The position numbers and the translations under genes are program-made. 64,000 nt of DNA from Blattamonas nauphoetae (taxonomy: Eukaryota; Preaxostyla; Oxymonadida). The first letter of the stretch is position 1, and every line of letters begins with the position of its first letter. Location: NCBI GenBank assembly GCA_033064195.1, contig JARBJD010000032.1, positions 310,001 through 374,000 on the forward strand. Reading direction: 5' to 3'. Of the stretch, positions 20,063 to 31,511 are shown in pieces. Below the pieces are notes generated by a model. The model ran no database searches and was not told the origin of the DNA. It saw only the letters and a list, made by a program, of their open reading frames with translations.

Positions 20063-22035
20063 AAAGACTCACATAGGATCGACAGCCCTTTTCAAAACGA
20101 TCATCATTTGATGCTGACAGATGATGCCCGAACCGTCCACAATCTTAAAGATTGAATTAGAACTGCTGAAGTCGGTCGAAAATCGCGGTATGAGGGTTTT
20201 CTGTTTCCGAACCCGATCCATTTGACAAATTTACTAGGTCTGAGGAAGAAGAACTACTGAATCGGATTTATGATGTGTCTGGGTCAGATCATTCGTTCTC
20301 CAATTCGGCTGATCATTTAGTCTGCCACTCCCAATGATGACCTCACCATACTGAAACAGTACTTTTTTTTCAATTTTTGAACTCTAGTTTCGAATGTTGC
20401 CCACAAAATGGAAAACCCTGGTCTCGAAGAACATGACCAGAATATAGTCCTTTTCCAGTTTTCAGGTCACTCAGAAAATGTTGGTTTCTCCTATTCTGTC
20501 AAACTGTGTCTTCCTCTCTGATTTATCATTCACATCAATCTGATTCTGATGCTGGACACCACATATTTGTCGTGACATAATATGCTTCTCATACTCATTC
20601 GGGGAGAGATGACGATCTCATCCCGTTTGATCGATCATATCCGATGGTTCCGGAGTCTTGATTTTGCCTAGAACCGCAGAGAGAGAGAGAGAGTGAAGAA
20701 GAAGCTTAAAACGAGAACACAAACATGAATCGCACCGAAGAATATGGAACAATTGTTGACAGCAAAAAAGAAGAATTGAGTTTTTTGAGTTAGTTGCTTG
20801 CCGAACCTGCCTTTCTGTCAACGTCACACCGTTCACTTCGTGGTCCACCATCTCGAGCACTGTATCGTAGGTGCCATGATTTGAACTATCGGGCAGGGAG
20901 GGATTTTCTGGATTTATATCAAACCCACCAATCAGTTTCTTCAGCCGAGCTTCTTGTGCGATCTGTATAGTGGCATTTGTTTTCCCTTGCTATTTGCCAA
21001 GTTGATTTTTTCTTCGTTTCCTTTTTTGATTTTTGACTTGTAGGGATGTTTCAGTAACTTGAACAATTAATTCTGGATGATTGTGGTTGAGTTGTACCAG
21101 CTCATTCAGCCAGAAAAAAAGGTTCAATTTGGTTGAGAATTGTGGACTTCTGAAGAATCTTCCGATACCCCACATCGAATCTCATCCCCATCACACAGCC
21201 GAGACAATCATTCTCCATTCTCTATGATTCATTGTCGATCCCAGTCAACTTTGTTCTCATGTTTCCAAACTAAACACTATCACAAGTGATGAATCTCGTT
21301 TTCAGATTCAAGCCCCCAAACTTTTTTTTGATGTCTAAAATTTGCACCCATATTTGTTCTGGTCGATGCTCGGATTCGGACTTCATCGACCATCACTGGG
21401 AAGGTGGTGTCAAAAATGTCTTTTCTCGTAAAAATGTATCTCTGTTGTTTGTTTTTCGACGGCCAAGGAGTTGAGACGAGAAATACTCATACCGCACTCA
21501 TTGCATCTCCCCACGATGCCCTTCCATTTTCTCGTTCGAATCGGATTAAAACTTCAAATAATATTTTTATTTTCTTTTTCTTGAAATCGTTTTTTGGTCA
21601 GCGCTTCAGTTTTGGTTGATGGAACGGATCGTGGAGATTTTCTCGTTCAGATTCATTCGTTCCTTTTTCGGACTGTGTCCGTTATATTTTAATATATCTA
21701 TCTGAGTCTTGGAGGACCGTATGGACAAATTTTGGATTATCTTCGGAATATTGAAAATGTGATATTTTCCTTGTGGGCTGATCTTACCTCGATCCTCCGA
21801 TCTCCACTTCAAACCCTTTTCACCTTTCTATTGACTTTTGTTGTGTGAACAGATTTGTTCACGAATCATTTTCACAAATATTAAGAGTCAAGAGTTCATA
21901 GTTCGCTCAAAGTGGGAAATGTGTCCCAAAAAAGAATTATGTCCCATGTCCATGAATTCGCCAGACCTGGATGAGACCATGAATGAATCTTCCAAAAATG
22001 TTGTGAAAAAAGGATGATCGCAAGATTATGAGAAG
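20063..22035. other. Gene-poor spacer
   Basis: Nearly 2 kb with only short frames and no supported gene. It contains an AG dinucleotide tract at about 20,678-20,694 and many stops in all frames. It separates the transposon stretch from the R3H/G-patch gene and may be decayed mobile DNA. Confidence 0.45.
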
Positions 22036-24133
22036 TCAAGGCATTCCAATTCCCTCTCTCTTTGTTCTCTTTTTGTTCTCGATTGGTTGTGTGATGCCAT
22101 CTTCATTCACACCCAATCCTTTCCCTTTCCATCCCAACTTCATCAGCATCTGAAAGCCCACATTGTCCGTCTGGATTTCGTACACTTCATCGTTCTGCAC
22201 AGTCTCCTCCTCGTCGACCTCCATCCGCTCCCCAATCTCTTCTCCCACACGCGTCATCACTTCCCCCAGGCGCCATTCCCTCCCCTCATTCATTTGTCCT
22301 CGTTCGCTCAAGATCTTGCGAGATTGGATCGATGTCTCTTCGAGACAGCAGAGCATTTCGTTCAGGACAAGCTCTGATTTCTCGTTCTCCCAAGAGACTC
22401 GTCCACCTGCGTCGCTCACCGCCTCTCCTCTCTGTCTCCGCACCAACCCCTCCACTCGCACTCTCATTTGTTGGACGATCGATCTGCGCTCATGCTGCGT
22501 CCGCTTCTCTTTTGCATCCTTCTTCCCAACACGCGCTTGCTGTTCATAATCTCGGATGATCTGCTCGTGCCAGCGTGATGATCGCAGGCTGGCATCCTCA
22601 GGACGATCGTTGGGACAGACAAACATCCACAGACGCCGAGCAACGATGGCCGTGACAATATCTGAGAACGAGTACGAGCGTGGGAGATAGGCGATGGACG
22701 GGAAGAGGTCTGCGACGATTGAGAAGAACGAAAAAGGGAGACCTTTGAGTTGGATTCCGTAGGGATCGAATGTCTGGATCTGCTGCACAAGTTTGAGGAG
22801 GGGAGGGAGTGACTCATCGTTGAAGTGATACGGGAGCCCTGTCTCAGGAGGGGCTGCTCGGAATTGGACGACAGGATATCGTCTTCCTTCAGCTGCACAG
22901 CAGAGACCGAGACAACGAAAGAAAATGAATGGCCCAAAATAAAAACAGACCTTTCCCATGTGAGTGGACGATGAGTTCGAGGCATTCTCCGATTTTGTGA
23001 ATGCAGGCGCGAAATGGCTTGCCATGTGGAGGAAACGTGAAAGGGAGGGGCGGGATGGAGGATTGGAGAGGCTCGCCAAAAATAGGATCGAGCTCATTTG
23101 TGTCATCAGACGGATCTGTTGGGGAGGGTGACGGATGGAAGAAAGGGGAGACGAAGGAATCATCATCTTGGTCGTCAGTCGGTGTTGGTGATTCTTGAGG
23201 TGTGGCAGACTTGTGCTTCTTCCTCGCTCGGAGTTGGATGAGGTCGTTCACACCTTTGAGCTTCGTGCGGAGGAGGAAGAGAGCGACCGAGAAGAGTGTG
23301 AGCATGTTCGGGTTGAAGAAAAGGAAGGACGGGAAGACAGAACGTTGCCAATTGTGGAAAGTCGATTCTTCGGAAGACTGCTGTTCAGAACGTGTGTACA
23401 GCTCGAACGAGGACTGCTCGTCGGAGATGGCCTCAAACTCCGAGAGGGCGGTTTTAGTGTCATACAAAACAGACGAAACAGGGGAGACGGTGAGGCCAGT
23501 AGTCTGCTGCTGGGTGTATTCGATCGGGGAGGGTGATGGGTCGCTCCATTCTGACTTTGTGGGTTGTCCCCAGCCGTCTCTGACACTATTCAAGTCATCT
23601 GTTTGGGGAGTCCAGGATGTAGATTGTTTTGAGTCTCTCCATGAATTTCGGCCTCCTCTTCCCCGTTTCCCCCCTCGACCCCGTCGTGAGCGGTTTGGTT
23701 GTTCAGGGTAATCAGGGCATTGGACCCATGTGTCAGGAGGGACATCGAATTTAAAGGGTTGGAGAGGAACATTGGGCATTGCGGTTGGTTGGATGTTAGG
23801 ATTGTGTGATTGAGTTTCTATGGATGAATAAGGCGACGATGATGCGACGAATGATACTGGGCGAATGGCCCCGTTTGATCCTAACCCACTTCGGGATGAA
23901 TTTGAAGAGGAGTGAAAGGAGTGAAATTGTGGTCGAGAGTCCTGATTGAAGGTGGATATGGGAGGAGTTGGGTGTGTATTCCATGGTGGATTTGAAATGA
24001 TAGGTTGAGGTTCATACTGGGACCAAGAATTTTGTTCAGGACGAGGAATCTGACTTTTATTTTGATTGTCAGATGATGAAGGGGTGTATGAAACTGGATC
24101 CAAGACAAATTGAGAAAAAAAGAAAAAGGACAT
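22036..24133 (-). CDS. R3H and G-patch RNA-associated protein
   Basis: Two exons (complement of 22036-22892 and 22951-24133) flank a 58-nt GT-AG intron and encode 679 residues. The order is a Ser/Pro/Asn-rich N-terminus, an RG-rich patch (RSRRGRGGKRGRGGRN), an acidic low-complexity stretch, an R3H-like region spanning the splice (FRACIHKIGECLELIVHSHG then EGRRYPVVQF), basic coiled segments, and a C-terminal G-patch (GFQMLMKLGWKGKGLGVNED, ending PIENKKRTKREGIGMP). R3H plus G-patch is the pairing found in yeast Sqs1 and human NKRF, which activate DEAH helicases in ribosome or spliceosome metabolism. A similar role here is inference. A hydrophobic piece (NPNMLTLFSVALFLLRTKL) may mark an unrecognised in-frame intron. 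Confidence 0.75.
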
Positions 24134-24283
24134 TTTCGGGATTGGCTCATGTTACGATGAAAATACCCAACGAAAGCAGATTAACGATGCCACTTAGCGA
24201 AAATGAGGGTGAGTAAACTTGCACCGTCGCTTTGGGATTTAAATCGATTGAAGATCAGATCCTTAAACGTTTTTATCTCGAAC

Positions 24284-24749
24284 ATGACATCGCCAAAACG
24301 ACCGAATAAAGCAGTCAGCTATGTCCCATCAGACATTCCTGAGAAGTATTCTTTCTTTACAATGGGAGGCGTCATTGTGTGAACTTTTTCACTTCAATCA
24401 CCGTATCACTCTCATTTCCCACCCAATAGTTTTCAATGATCGGCGTTACGACAAGAAACCCACTATTCTGTTGGTGTGGGGTTATTTTCTGTTTGTTTCC
24501 TCCTCTTTGTTTTATATCCCCTATCACGACCTGTCCGATCCTTCCAAGCCCTCCACTCCTTTGTCACACGTGATTTTACCGGGGACAAACCAGACACTGA
24601 TTGGCTGACTGGTCTTTTGTATGTTCATCGATACTATGTCTCATGACTATTCTCCTTATCCAATTCTCGTCAGAATGGGAGTTGTTGGATTACTCTTCCT
24701 GTACTTCACCAACAGGGGACAAGCTCCTTTCCCCCCTCGTGGATCCTGA
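24284..24749 (+). CDS. WDR83OS: ASTERIX / PAT10 (WDR83OS) ER membrane protein
   Basis: Asterix pairs with CCDC47 in the PAT complex, which shields membrane segments during insertion of multi-pass proteins at the ER. Four exons (24284-24376, 24430-24490, 24549-24618, 24674-24749) with GT-AG introns of 53, 58 and 55 nt encode 99 residues, against about 106 in human. No single reading frame shows this gene. Supporting motifs are the start MTSPKRPNKAVSYVPSD (compare SDPRRPNRVLRY), GGVIFSMIGV (compare LGMIFSMCGL), FCWCGVIF (compare KWCAWVAV), and DTDWLTGLLMGVVGLLFLYF (compare [20 protein letters not shown]), then a short Pro-rich end. The third intron opens with a classical GTATGT. All phases agree. 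Confidence 0.85.
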
Positions 24750-24918
24750 CCAATTCACTAATTTTGATGAATATGCCAACTCTTTCATTGCAACTACATC
24801 ACCGATTACGAACCAGATCTCGGATGGTTTTCTGAGACTTTGACAATGCATACGATGAAAATGACATGTGGATAGAAAAAAGATCTGCGAGAGTAGCTGA
24901 CGTCAGAGAATGGAAACA

Positions 24919-26686
24919 TCATCCTTCGTCAGCAGTTGGTGAAGAGTGAGTTTTCTGATCTTGGCCTGGGACTGTTGGTGATGTCATATATTCGATTTCG
25001 AGAGCATCATCATCATTCTCTCTTTGTTGGTTTGTGGTAGTCTCTGGTGTGCTCGATTGTGGCCCACCCTCTCTCGAGTTTTCTTCTTCCTCTTCATTCG
25101 ACGATTGATCAGCGTATTCGATGTCACTGTCTTCGTCATCTCTTCCATTTCGAGTGCCACTCTCATTTTTGAGCTGTGTTTCTTCTGCTTCTCTTCTTTT
25201 TCGTTCATCTTCCAGTTTCAATTGATGTTCGGCTTCTTCTTTCACTCTCCTTTCCTCTTCTGCTTTTCTCTCCTCTTCTTCCTTCTTTCTCTTTTCATCT
25301 TCTTTCTTTGCATTGCGTTGTGCGAGATATTCCGGCGATGCTGGAGGCGACAACAGCAACACCATCACACTCACGTTGTCTGTCGTCATACGATCCTTGG
25401 CTTCAGTTAAAAGAGCGTCTGCAATCTGAAAAGATGAATACAGAAGAAAAGAGAACATCTTGAGCACTGTCTGCATGCGAAAGGGCGATATCGCCTGCTT
25501 CTTCATCGCTGAGGACGTCCCAGACCCCGTCACATGCAATGATGAGGATGGAGGGAGTCGTGAGCTCTCGTTCGCCGATATGAATCACATCTTCGTTCCT
25601 ATTCTGGATGTCTGGCTGTGTAGATGGTGATGCCGATTGTGGTGCCCGTGTGAGGCGTAAGGTGGAGACAAATGGTGTGCTAATCACAGCTTCCTTCAAT
25701 GTGTGATCGCCGAACGAGCGAGAGACAGCAAGGACCCCTGAATCGAACAAAAGCACAAAAACAGGACGATGAGGATGGATGGCAGAAAAAAGAAGAAAAA
25801 TCAACAGAATGAACACAGAAAACACACCGCAGACTCTGCCCTGGACGATAAAACAATCCGCAGCCTTTATTCTCGCGACTTCACGAGGGTCAGTCGGTTT
25901 GTGATCTCTCGACACTCGATAAGACTCGTTGTCTTGTCTGTAGCGAAATAAAGGTTATACAGAAGAATATTGGGAAGAGGCTGCAAACACAAAGACGGTT
26001 CGGGCATCACCGCAGTTGGCGGAGATGATTTGAAGTGTCTCGTTTCCTGGCTCTCCTGATCGCTCAATGAGAACCACGCAACCAGTCGATCCTAATGAAA
26101 AACAGATAAAAAAGACAAATATTTCAGTGGAAACGAAAATGTTTCAAGACAGCGGAGTAAATAAGGGGTTTTCGTCATACCATCATCAACGATATTTTGA
26201 TCACTTAGCTCTTTGTCAACCTCAGCAAATACGTCTTTCATGACCTCTGCGTAGGGTTTTTCATTCCGATCAGGATGGTCAACGAGATATTTATTGAATG
26301 TCTGCATTGAAACAGAATGAAGATGAACTTGAAAAAAATGAGAAAAAATGAAATAGATCACTTAAGAAGCAAAAAAACGAATAAACTTCCTGGAATTGTC
26401 CACAGACCTTGTGAAAATGCTGAGTCAAATAGTCGACTGTTTCTTTTCCTCCATGACCATCAAAAATTGCGCACAAAGCCAAGTTCTGATCAGGGCCAAA
26501 GTTATCGCGGTAAATATGCCCATCCTAATGACGATTATCGTTTATAAAGAGGATGTTCAATCGTCATCATGAAAAGATAGAAACCTCCATTGTACGTCGA
26601 AATCGAGGGTTAAGATCTTCAGCAAAGCCAAATTCATTCACAATTTGGACGGCGGATCCCTCAGTTGATGTCTGTGGGGAGGTCAT
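24919..26686 (-). CDS. PP2C-type Ser/Thr protein phosphatase (PPM), at least 7 exons
   Basis: This is a metal-dependent phosphatase. The exon model is complement of 24919-25425, 25457-25737, 25828-25937, 25989-26091, 26181-26301, 26408-26524 and 26585-26686, giving 446 residues. Introns are 31-106 nt and all phases fit. The PPM motifs appear in order: RRTMEDGHIYRDNFG, CAIFDGHGGKE, DDGSTGCVV, NCGDARTVFV, YRVSRDHKPTD, GVLAVSRSFGDHTLKE, IIACDGVWDVLSDEEA and TTDNVSVMVLLL. The acidic metal ligands are all present, so the enzyme is probably active. A highly charged Glu/Lys/Arg-rich coiled-coil tail of about 140 residues follows the fold. The start at 26686 is conservative. An upstream 17-nt exon (26798-26814, MSGKTT) joined across a 98-nt intron would add 10 residues in phase. 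Confidence 0.88.
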
Positions 26687-26977
26687 GTCGTTTGTGATGC
26701 TCAAAAAAAAAATGATTCTCGGTCGATCAAGTCAGTCATCTCCAAATAATTCCCGAAATACACATCTCAGCGTAATTTTTCAATTTACAGTGATTACGTC
26801 GTCTTCCCGGACATCTTTTTGAAGGTGATCAAGCCATAACCAACACTCATTCTCGCTCTCTGACTTTTGAACCAATATTGAACAAGATATCGCCTTGGAA
26901 CTGCCATGTACAAATAATTCGTCGGATCTGCCTTAAATCAAACATCCATTCCAAGAAACAACAAATCAAAAGTGAAA

Positions 26978-27633
26978 TCAGTAGATCAGAGGTTTTGCAC
27001 CGTATTTGTCTCCAAATGGACGAAAACGCCGCCTAAAAGGGTACCCGATCAAGTAAAAATAAAGAATGACCTGTTCCATTCAATTTGACCTGAATTTTGG
27101 TCTTTATAATCCTCTTGTGCATTCAATCGTCCATTCCCAGGCAGATTTGACGAAGAGCCGTACACATCACATGGTGACCTGTGTTTAAAATGAATGAGAA
27201 GAAGATTTGTCAACCTTTGCTGACCGGTATATGATGGATACCCACTGCCATATCCACAACTCGCCACGGGAGCTGTAGAGAACCCACCCGCTGGTGTATG
27301 AACTATTGCAAGATCAACAGAGCAGGAAGTGAATACAACTAAATATTTGACCGCAAAGAGCACTGAAATATTCATGCTTTCGAGGAAAAAACAGACTCTG
27401 CACAATCCATCTCATCCTCAATGAATTCAGAACATGGACAGCAAAACTGAGAAAGTAATCGATAACAATCTCAAACTTGGGATGCAAGAGAAGAGACAAT
27501 CACAAGCAGAAATTGAAATGGCATGAGAAACAAAACACTGTAGCGACGAGTCGTGTCGTCTGAAATCAGGTTCTGTCGCTTTCTCGAAATCCATTGTTAG
27601 ATGAACGACCTCATTCATGGCCGAATCACTCAT
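26978..27633 (-). CDS. Small multi-exon protein of unknown function
   Basis: Hand model: complement of 26978-27032, 27071-27178, 27215-27302, 27352-27362, 27397-27446 and 27532-27633, giving 137 residues with every phase matching. The last three exons are the best supported (introns of 36 and 38 nt). They end in the coding-like RLNAQEDYKDQNSGQIEWN then RRRFRPFGDKYGAKPLIY. The upstream part includes an 11-nt exon and a Cys-rich patch (CFFCCPCSEF, DCADALC). An alternative start at 27375 would give MNISVLFAVKYLVVFTSC as a signal peptide and drop the first exons. I do not recognise the family, and no function is claimed. Confidence 0.42.
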
Positions 27634-28185
27634 ACTTCAGTTTCATCATGGATTGAAGGGAAATGACAACAATTCTGTCTGTCATGATGTGTGTAAGTGC
27701 CAAAAAGTGACTCTCAAACACCAACAAGACGCAAATGACCATTTTCATCGTCTTCTTTGGGTAGAACCACAAAATAGACAGCTCTAACAAAAAAGGAAGG
27801 ACTTGATTGATTTATTGAATTCTGTGGGATCACGGCTTGGATAGCGTCCCAAGAGTAAGGAGCAGATTCTAGTATGCGAAAATAGTGTACTGATGAAGAT
27901 GGAACAGCGATTACATGGGAAAGATCCGATCAAACCTTCACATATTTATCAATCTATCAAAAATGACCAAAGACCACTTCAATGCCTCAATCAAAAGTTC
28001 AATTGATGAATTCATTCTCTTTTAAGTTTTTGAACCTCCCAGAATCCTTCGGGATGTCTTTTCAAGAAATAACGCTACATCCAAACGTTTTTCGTTTATT
28101 TCTCTCATCATTGCAGGAACTGCCTTTCAATCAAGTTTTTATCGAAATGAACGTCATATATATGTATTCCGATCTTATCAAGCGC
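27634..28185. other. Spacer upstream of the small gene and downstream of the saposin gene
   Basis: About 550 bp. A plus-strand frame (27982-28227) runs into the saposin gene's 3' end but shows no family motif or signal. I see no supported gene. Confidence 0.4.
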
Positions 28186-28572
28186 CTAGAACCACAACTC
28201 GTCGTCAAACAAGCCCAACAATTGTGACGATGTCGCCTTGCAGAGTTTCTGGGACAAATCAAACAAAAAAGCCCAAACATATTTCGTACAGAAGGTTACT
28301 GGATCGTATGTTTCCTTAACCTTTGCGATCATTTCGTCAAAGTGAGTTGTGACTGTCTCTTCGCATGTTTCACGAATCGCTGCTGGGAGAATGCTGCAGA
28401 CATGTTCCACAAGATTTGTTTCGAGAGGTGTGAGCACAGTGTCGACGATATAGGATTCAAATTTCCCAACAACAGTCTGGCATTTTTCGCACAGCCCATT
28501 GTCATTGCTGACCAGTTCGTCATGCTCAGTAGCGAATCCAAAGGATAAAACAAGCAATAGTGCGGAGATCAT
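28186..28572 (-). CDS. Saposin-like (SapB domain) secreted protein
   Basis: Saposin-like proteins bind lipids or membranes, for example as sphingolipid activators or amoebapore-like peptides. Two exons (complement of 28186-28248 and 28279-28572) encode 118 residues. A short signal peptide (MISALLLVLSFGF) precedes one SapB domain with six cysteines: LCEKCQTVV, EHVCSILP, RETCEE, FC and LC. The 30-nt GT-AG intron is in phase 0 and contains no stop, so the unspliced frame is also open. Splicing gives FCTKYKLC, restoring the family's C-x5-C end, which is why I accept the intron. Lysosomal or phagosomal targeting is likely. Pore-forming against cofactor function cannot be told from sequence. Confidence 0.85.
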   Translation of the reverse strand: MISALLLVLSFGFATEHDELVSNDNGLCEKCQTVVGKFESYIVDTVLTPLETNLVEHVCSILPAAIRETCEETVTTHFDEMIAKVKETYDPVTFCTKYVWAFLFDLSQKLCKATSSQLLGLFDDELWF

Positions 28573-28821
28573 TTGAAGGAAGTGTCAGACAGATTTTCAA
28601 AATGCACGAATACTTACGAAACATGAATTCGCAATCGCAACGTCGAAGGGTCCGTATCCGTAATGAAAGTTGTTCCAACCGCATGTCGAAACAAATCACC
28701 AGATACTTCATTTTAAATTTCAAAAAGAACACATTCAGACACATATTCGATTTACACATCAAGAAAAACCTCGCCAAAATCAAAACCTGACTTAAAGCCA
28801 ATATACACAAAGCCTTCAAGA

Positions 28822-30892
28822 TCAGTCGAAGTCCTGATGTAATTTGGCATAAGGGGCAGCTGTTTCGTCGAGAACGTATTCAACTTCCTGTTTCCATCTC
28901 TCTTCTGCCATTTTTCTCTTTCTTCGCTTCAAACAGAGCAAAAACACGGTCAGGCCGACTCCGACAGCACACAAGAAGACGACGGAGAGTGAGACCATCA
29001 GAACAATGTCGAAAGTGGTTGCAGCCGTGCATTTCAGATGTTGTCTGAAATAGTCTTCAAAAGTGGTCCTGGTCAGCAGAGATGAGGATGTTTGGGTGTA
29101 TACTTTACCGTTTGATGCAATTGAGTTGAGGGCCGGCAGTATTCGGATACAATCGTAATTGTTCGTGACGATCGAAAAAATGTGATTTAACTGTGCTGAC
29201 GTCTCTTTTCCAGCGGTTGGCATCTTGAAGGAGGTCACTTGATACACATTGGTGAAATTGTTGATCTCATTCGAAGTTTGGTCGGAGTTTGTTCGGATCA
29301 ATTCACCATGAAATGCGAGTAGCTTCTTCATATCTGTAAAAGTGATGTTTTCGATTGCAGAAAACGTGTTCTGATACGGGTCAATTGAAAACACATCATC
29401 TCGATACACATCTCCCTCGAAAAGGTGCGCTTGGAGTGAATTCGAATTGATCATATACAAGACATCAGGCAGTTTCGACCCATCCTTTGGAGTTTGAGGG
29501 GAAATGAGATTTTGCATAGGATCCATTTTTGGGAAAATCGTGTCAGTAACCAGAGGATAGAGTGATGGGGAAGCCTTGGACGGGATCGAATTGTTGAAAA
29601 TGGCCAAATATGTCTTGGGAGAGCAAGCAATAGGAAAATGGAGTTCAAGTTGCCGTGATTTTGCATCTATCATTTCTTGAATATCGGTTCCCTGTTTCGT
29701 TTTCCACTCCGATTCTGATTTGTTCACAAGAGTTTGGAAAGCAGCTTTGGATGTTGTGTGGCGTTCAACAGAAACATTAGAGAATGAAACAGTGGGGAGA
29801 GTGTTTGTTGATGAATCTGAACGAACAAGAGTGAATCGGATTTCTGTGAGGATCTGAAATTGAGTGTATGACTCAATAACGAGATGATTGCCTTCTTTCA
29901 GTTCAGACACTTCATGACTTTCACCGGTCAAGACGAGGAGAGGGATCCTGTTCCCAGAATAGGACGAGAATTTCTTCCTGAGGTCAAGTGTTTCGTGCTG
30001 TGAGGGTGGGGCGCTGATTAGGATGATGATGAGTACGATATCACTAGATTCGATGATTTCCTTCAAAATAGAGATGAGGAAAGAAGGGGATAAAGTACGT
30101 ATGGCAGATCAATGAGACACAACTCCAAAACAGACCCAAGAAATGAGATAAGATTGAGAAAGCAACGGATTCATACAATATACTCCTCTGTAAACGTTTT
30201 ACTCACCTCTGTCACAGTACAATCGCTGTCAGTGCCAGACTCGTCTTCAACAGCACCGATCACTAGGATTGAACCAAAATCAGGGATGGTAATGATGCGA
30301 TAAGGATCTGCAAGAGGCTTGGTGGAGCGTGAATGTTTGATATTGGCAGCAAGATATCTGATGAAGGATGGAAGAAGAAAGAGACATGATTGGTACGTGA
30401 TAAAAGATTGATAAAAAGAAAGAATATTAAGAAGGTTGAGAAGTCAGGAAGAGACGAGGGGACGTACCTTCCTTTCATTGCAGGATACACAGTGTCGGCG
30501 ACGTGATTGATGAGGACATTTGTCAGCCACTCTCTGTTCCCCGGTGCTCGACCATCAAAGTCCATCAATGCAACAACTTCCTGAATAAATGACCCTGGGA
30601 TGGTAGTCGAGTCTGATAGACCTGTTCCTTGAATCAGGTCACCACAATCAAACGAGAGAAGAGTAGTGTTTGCTGGAAGAGATGTGTTTGCATGAACAAG
30701 AAGATTCTTATAGTCAGCAAATGTGGCATCCATTGTGGATGCTCGGCGATGTCCATTGATCCATCCATGAACTACGAGAGACAGAAAAAGCAATCTTAAT
30801 TTCAGACTATCACTTGTGTGGAAGACACGAAATTGATGAGATATTTGAGGGAAAATGAAGCAATGTAAAAGGAGGAGGAATGAGAAGGGCAT
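28822..30892 (-). CDS. 5'-nucleotidase/metallophosphatase-like membrane protein with altered metal motifs
   Basis: Four exons (complement of 28822-30060, 30207-30357, 30468-30771, 30808-30892) encode 592 residues. Introns are 36, 110 and 146 nt and the phases agree. A signal peptide (MPFSFLLLLHCFIFP) leads into a calcineurin-like fold resembling the yeast YHR202W/5'-nucleotidase group: FRVFHTSDIHGWINGH, LLSFDCGDLIQGTGLSD, then APGNREWL and LLVLTGESHEV. The family normally has GNHE and GHSH at the last two sites. Here the His is Arg in one and Glu in the other, although the DxH and GD motifs remain. A TM helix (IVLMVSLSVVFLCAVGVGLT) and a basic cytoplasmic tail end the protein. I infer an ectodomain that may have lost catalysis. 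Confidence 0.82.
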
Positions 30893-30920
30893 TCAACAGT
30901 GAATGCAACAATCAGATAGC

Positions 30921-31247
30921 TACAGGGTGAGCCAAAAGTAACCTTCTCTAGGGGCCGATCAAAGCCTTTTTCGACAAAAGTTAAAAAAGAGAGTTTCAAG
31001 ACGTGAAATATGAAGAGAGTGATCATTAAAGCTTAACTGAATTCTCGTTCGTTTTTTGTCAGAAATCGGGACATGCGAACGATCTGACTTCATTCGTACA
31101 CTGCACTGAAGTTGATTAGAAAGAAATCAGTGAATGAGGTGGTGAGCAAACAGTATAGCGACAACGATCTCTATTTGATGTTTGTTTTCGAAAAGATGAC
31201 ATAAAAACACAATTGTGGGATGAAGGTTACTTTTGGCTCACCCTGTA
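30921..31247. mobile_element. Mariner-type MITE with perfect 25-bp inverted ends
   Basis: The sequence 30921-30945 (starting TACAGGGTGAGCC) is the exact reverse complement of 31223-31247 (ending GGCTCACCCTGTA). The outermost TA on each side fits the TA target duplication of Tc1/mariner elements. That leaves an element of about 323 bp (30923-31245) with 23-bp terminal repeats starting CAGGGTGAGCC. The interior has no open frame or transposase motif, so the copy is non-autonomous. Perfect ends suggest a fairly recent insertion. It lies in the spacer between the divergently transcribed phosphatase-like gene and CCT1. Confidence 0.9.
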
Positions 31248-31511
31248 CATCGATCAGAACATGATTTTTCTGAAGAAAGATTATTGATGCTAGATATTCA
31301 CAAATAAACGAGAAATTAGAATGAAACTCAAGCTACGAAGCGTTTTGAAGCGATAATGATCATAATACGTACATTATCACCCAGAAATTGCACTTTTTCT
31401 GTTCAACAGTTTTTTGTTGACAATCAACGCATCCAAACGATAAAATGATGATGTTAAAGTGTATGAATGACATTTCAAAAAGATTGAGTCATCAGTCTCT
31501 TGTCCGACGAA
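31248..31511 (+). promoter_or_regulatory. Upstream region of CCT1
   Basis: This AT-rich 264-bp spacer between the MITE and the CCT1 start holds no frame of note. It presumably includes the CCT1 promoter. No specific element is recognised. Confidence 0.3.

Noticed and set aside
27982-28227. 81-codon plus-strand frame overlapping the saposin gene
   Set aside because: It has no signal peptide or motif, and it overlaps the 3' end of a well-supported gene.
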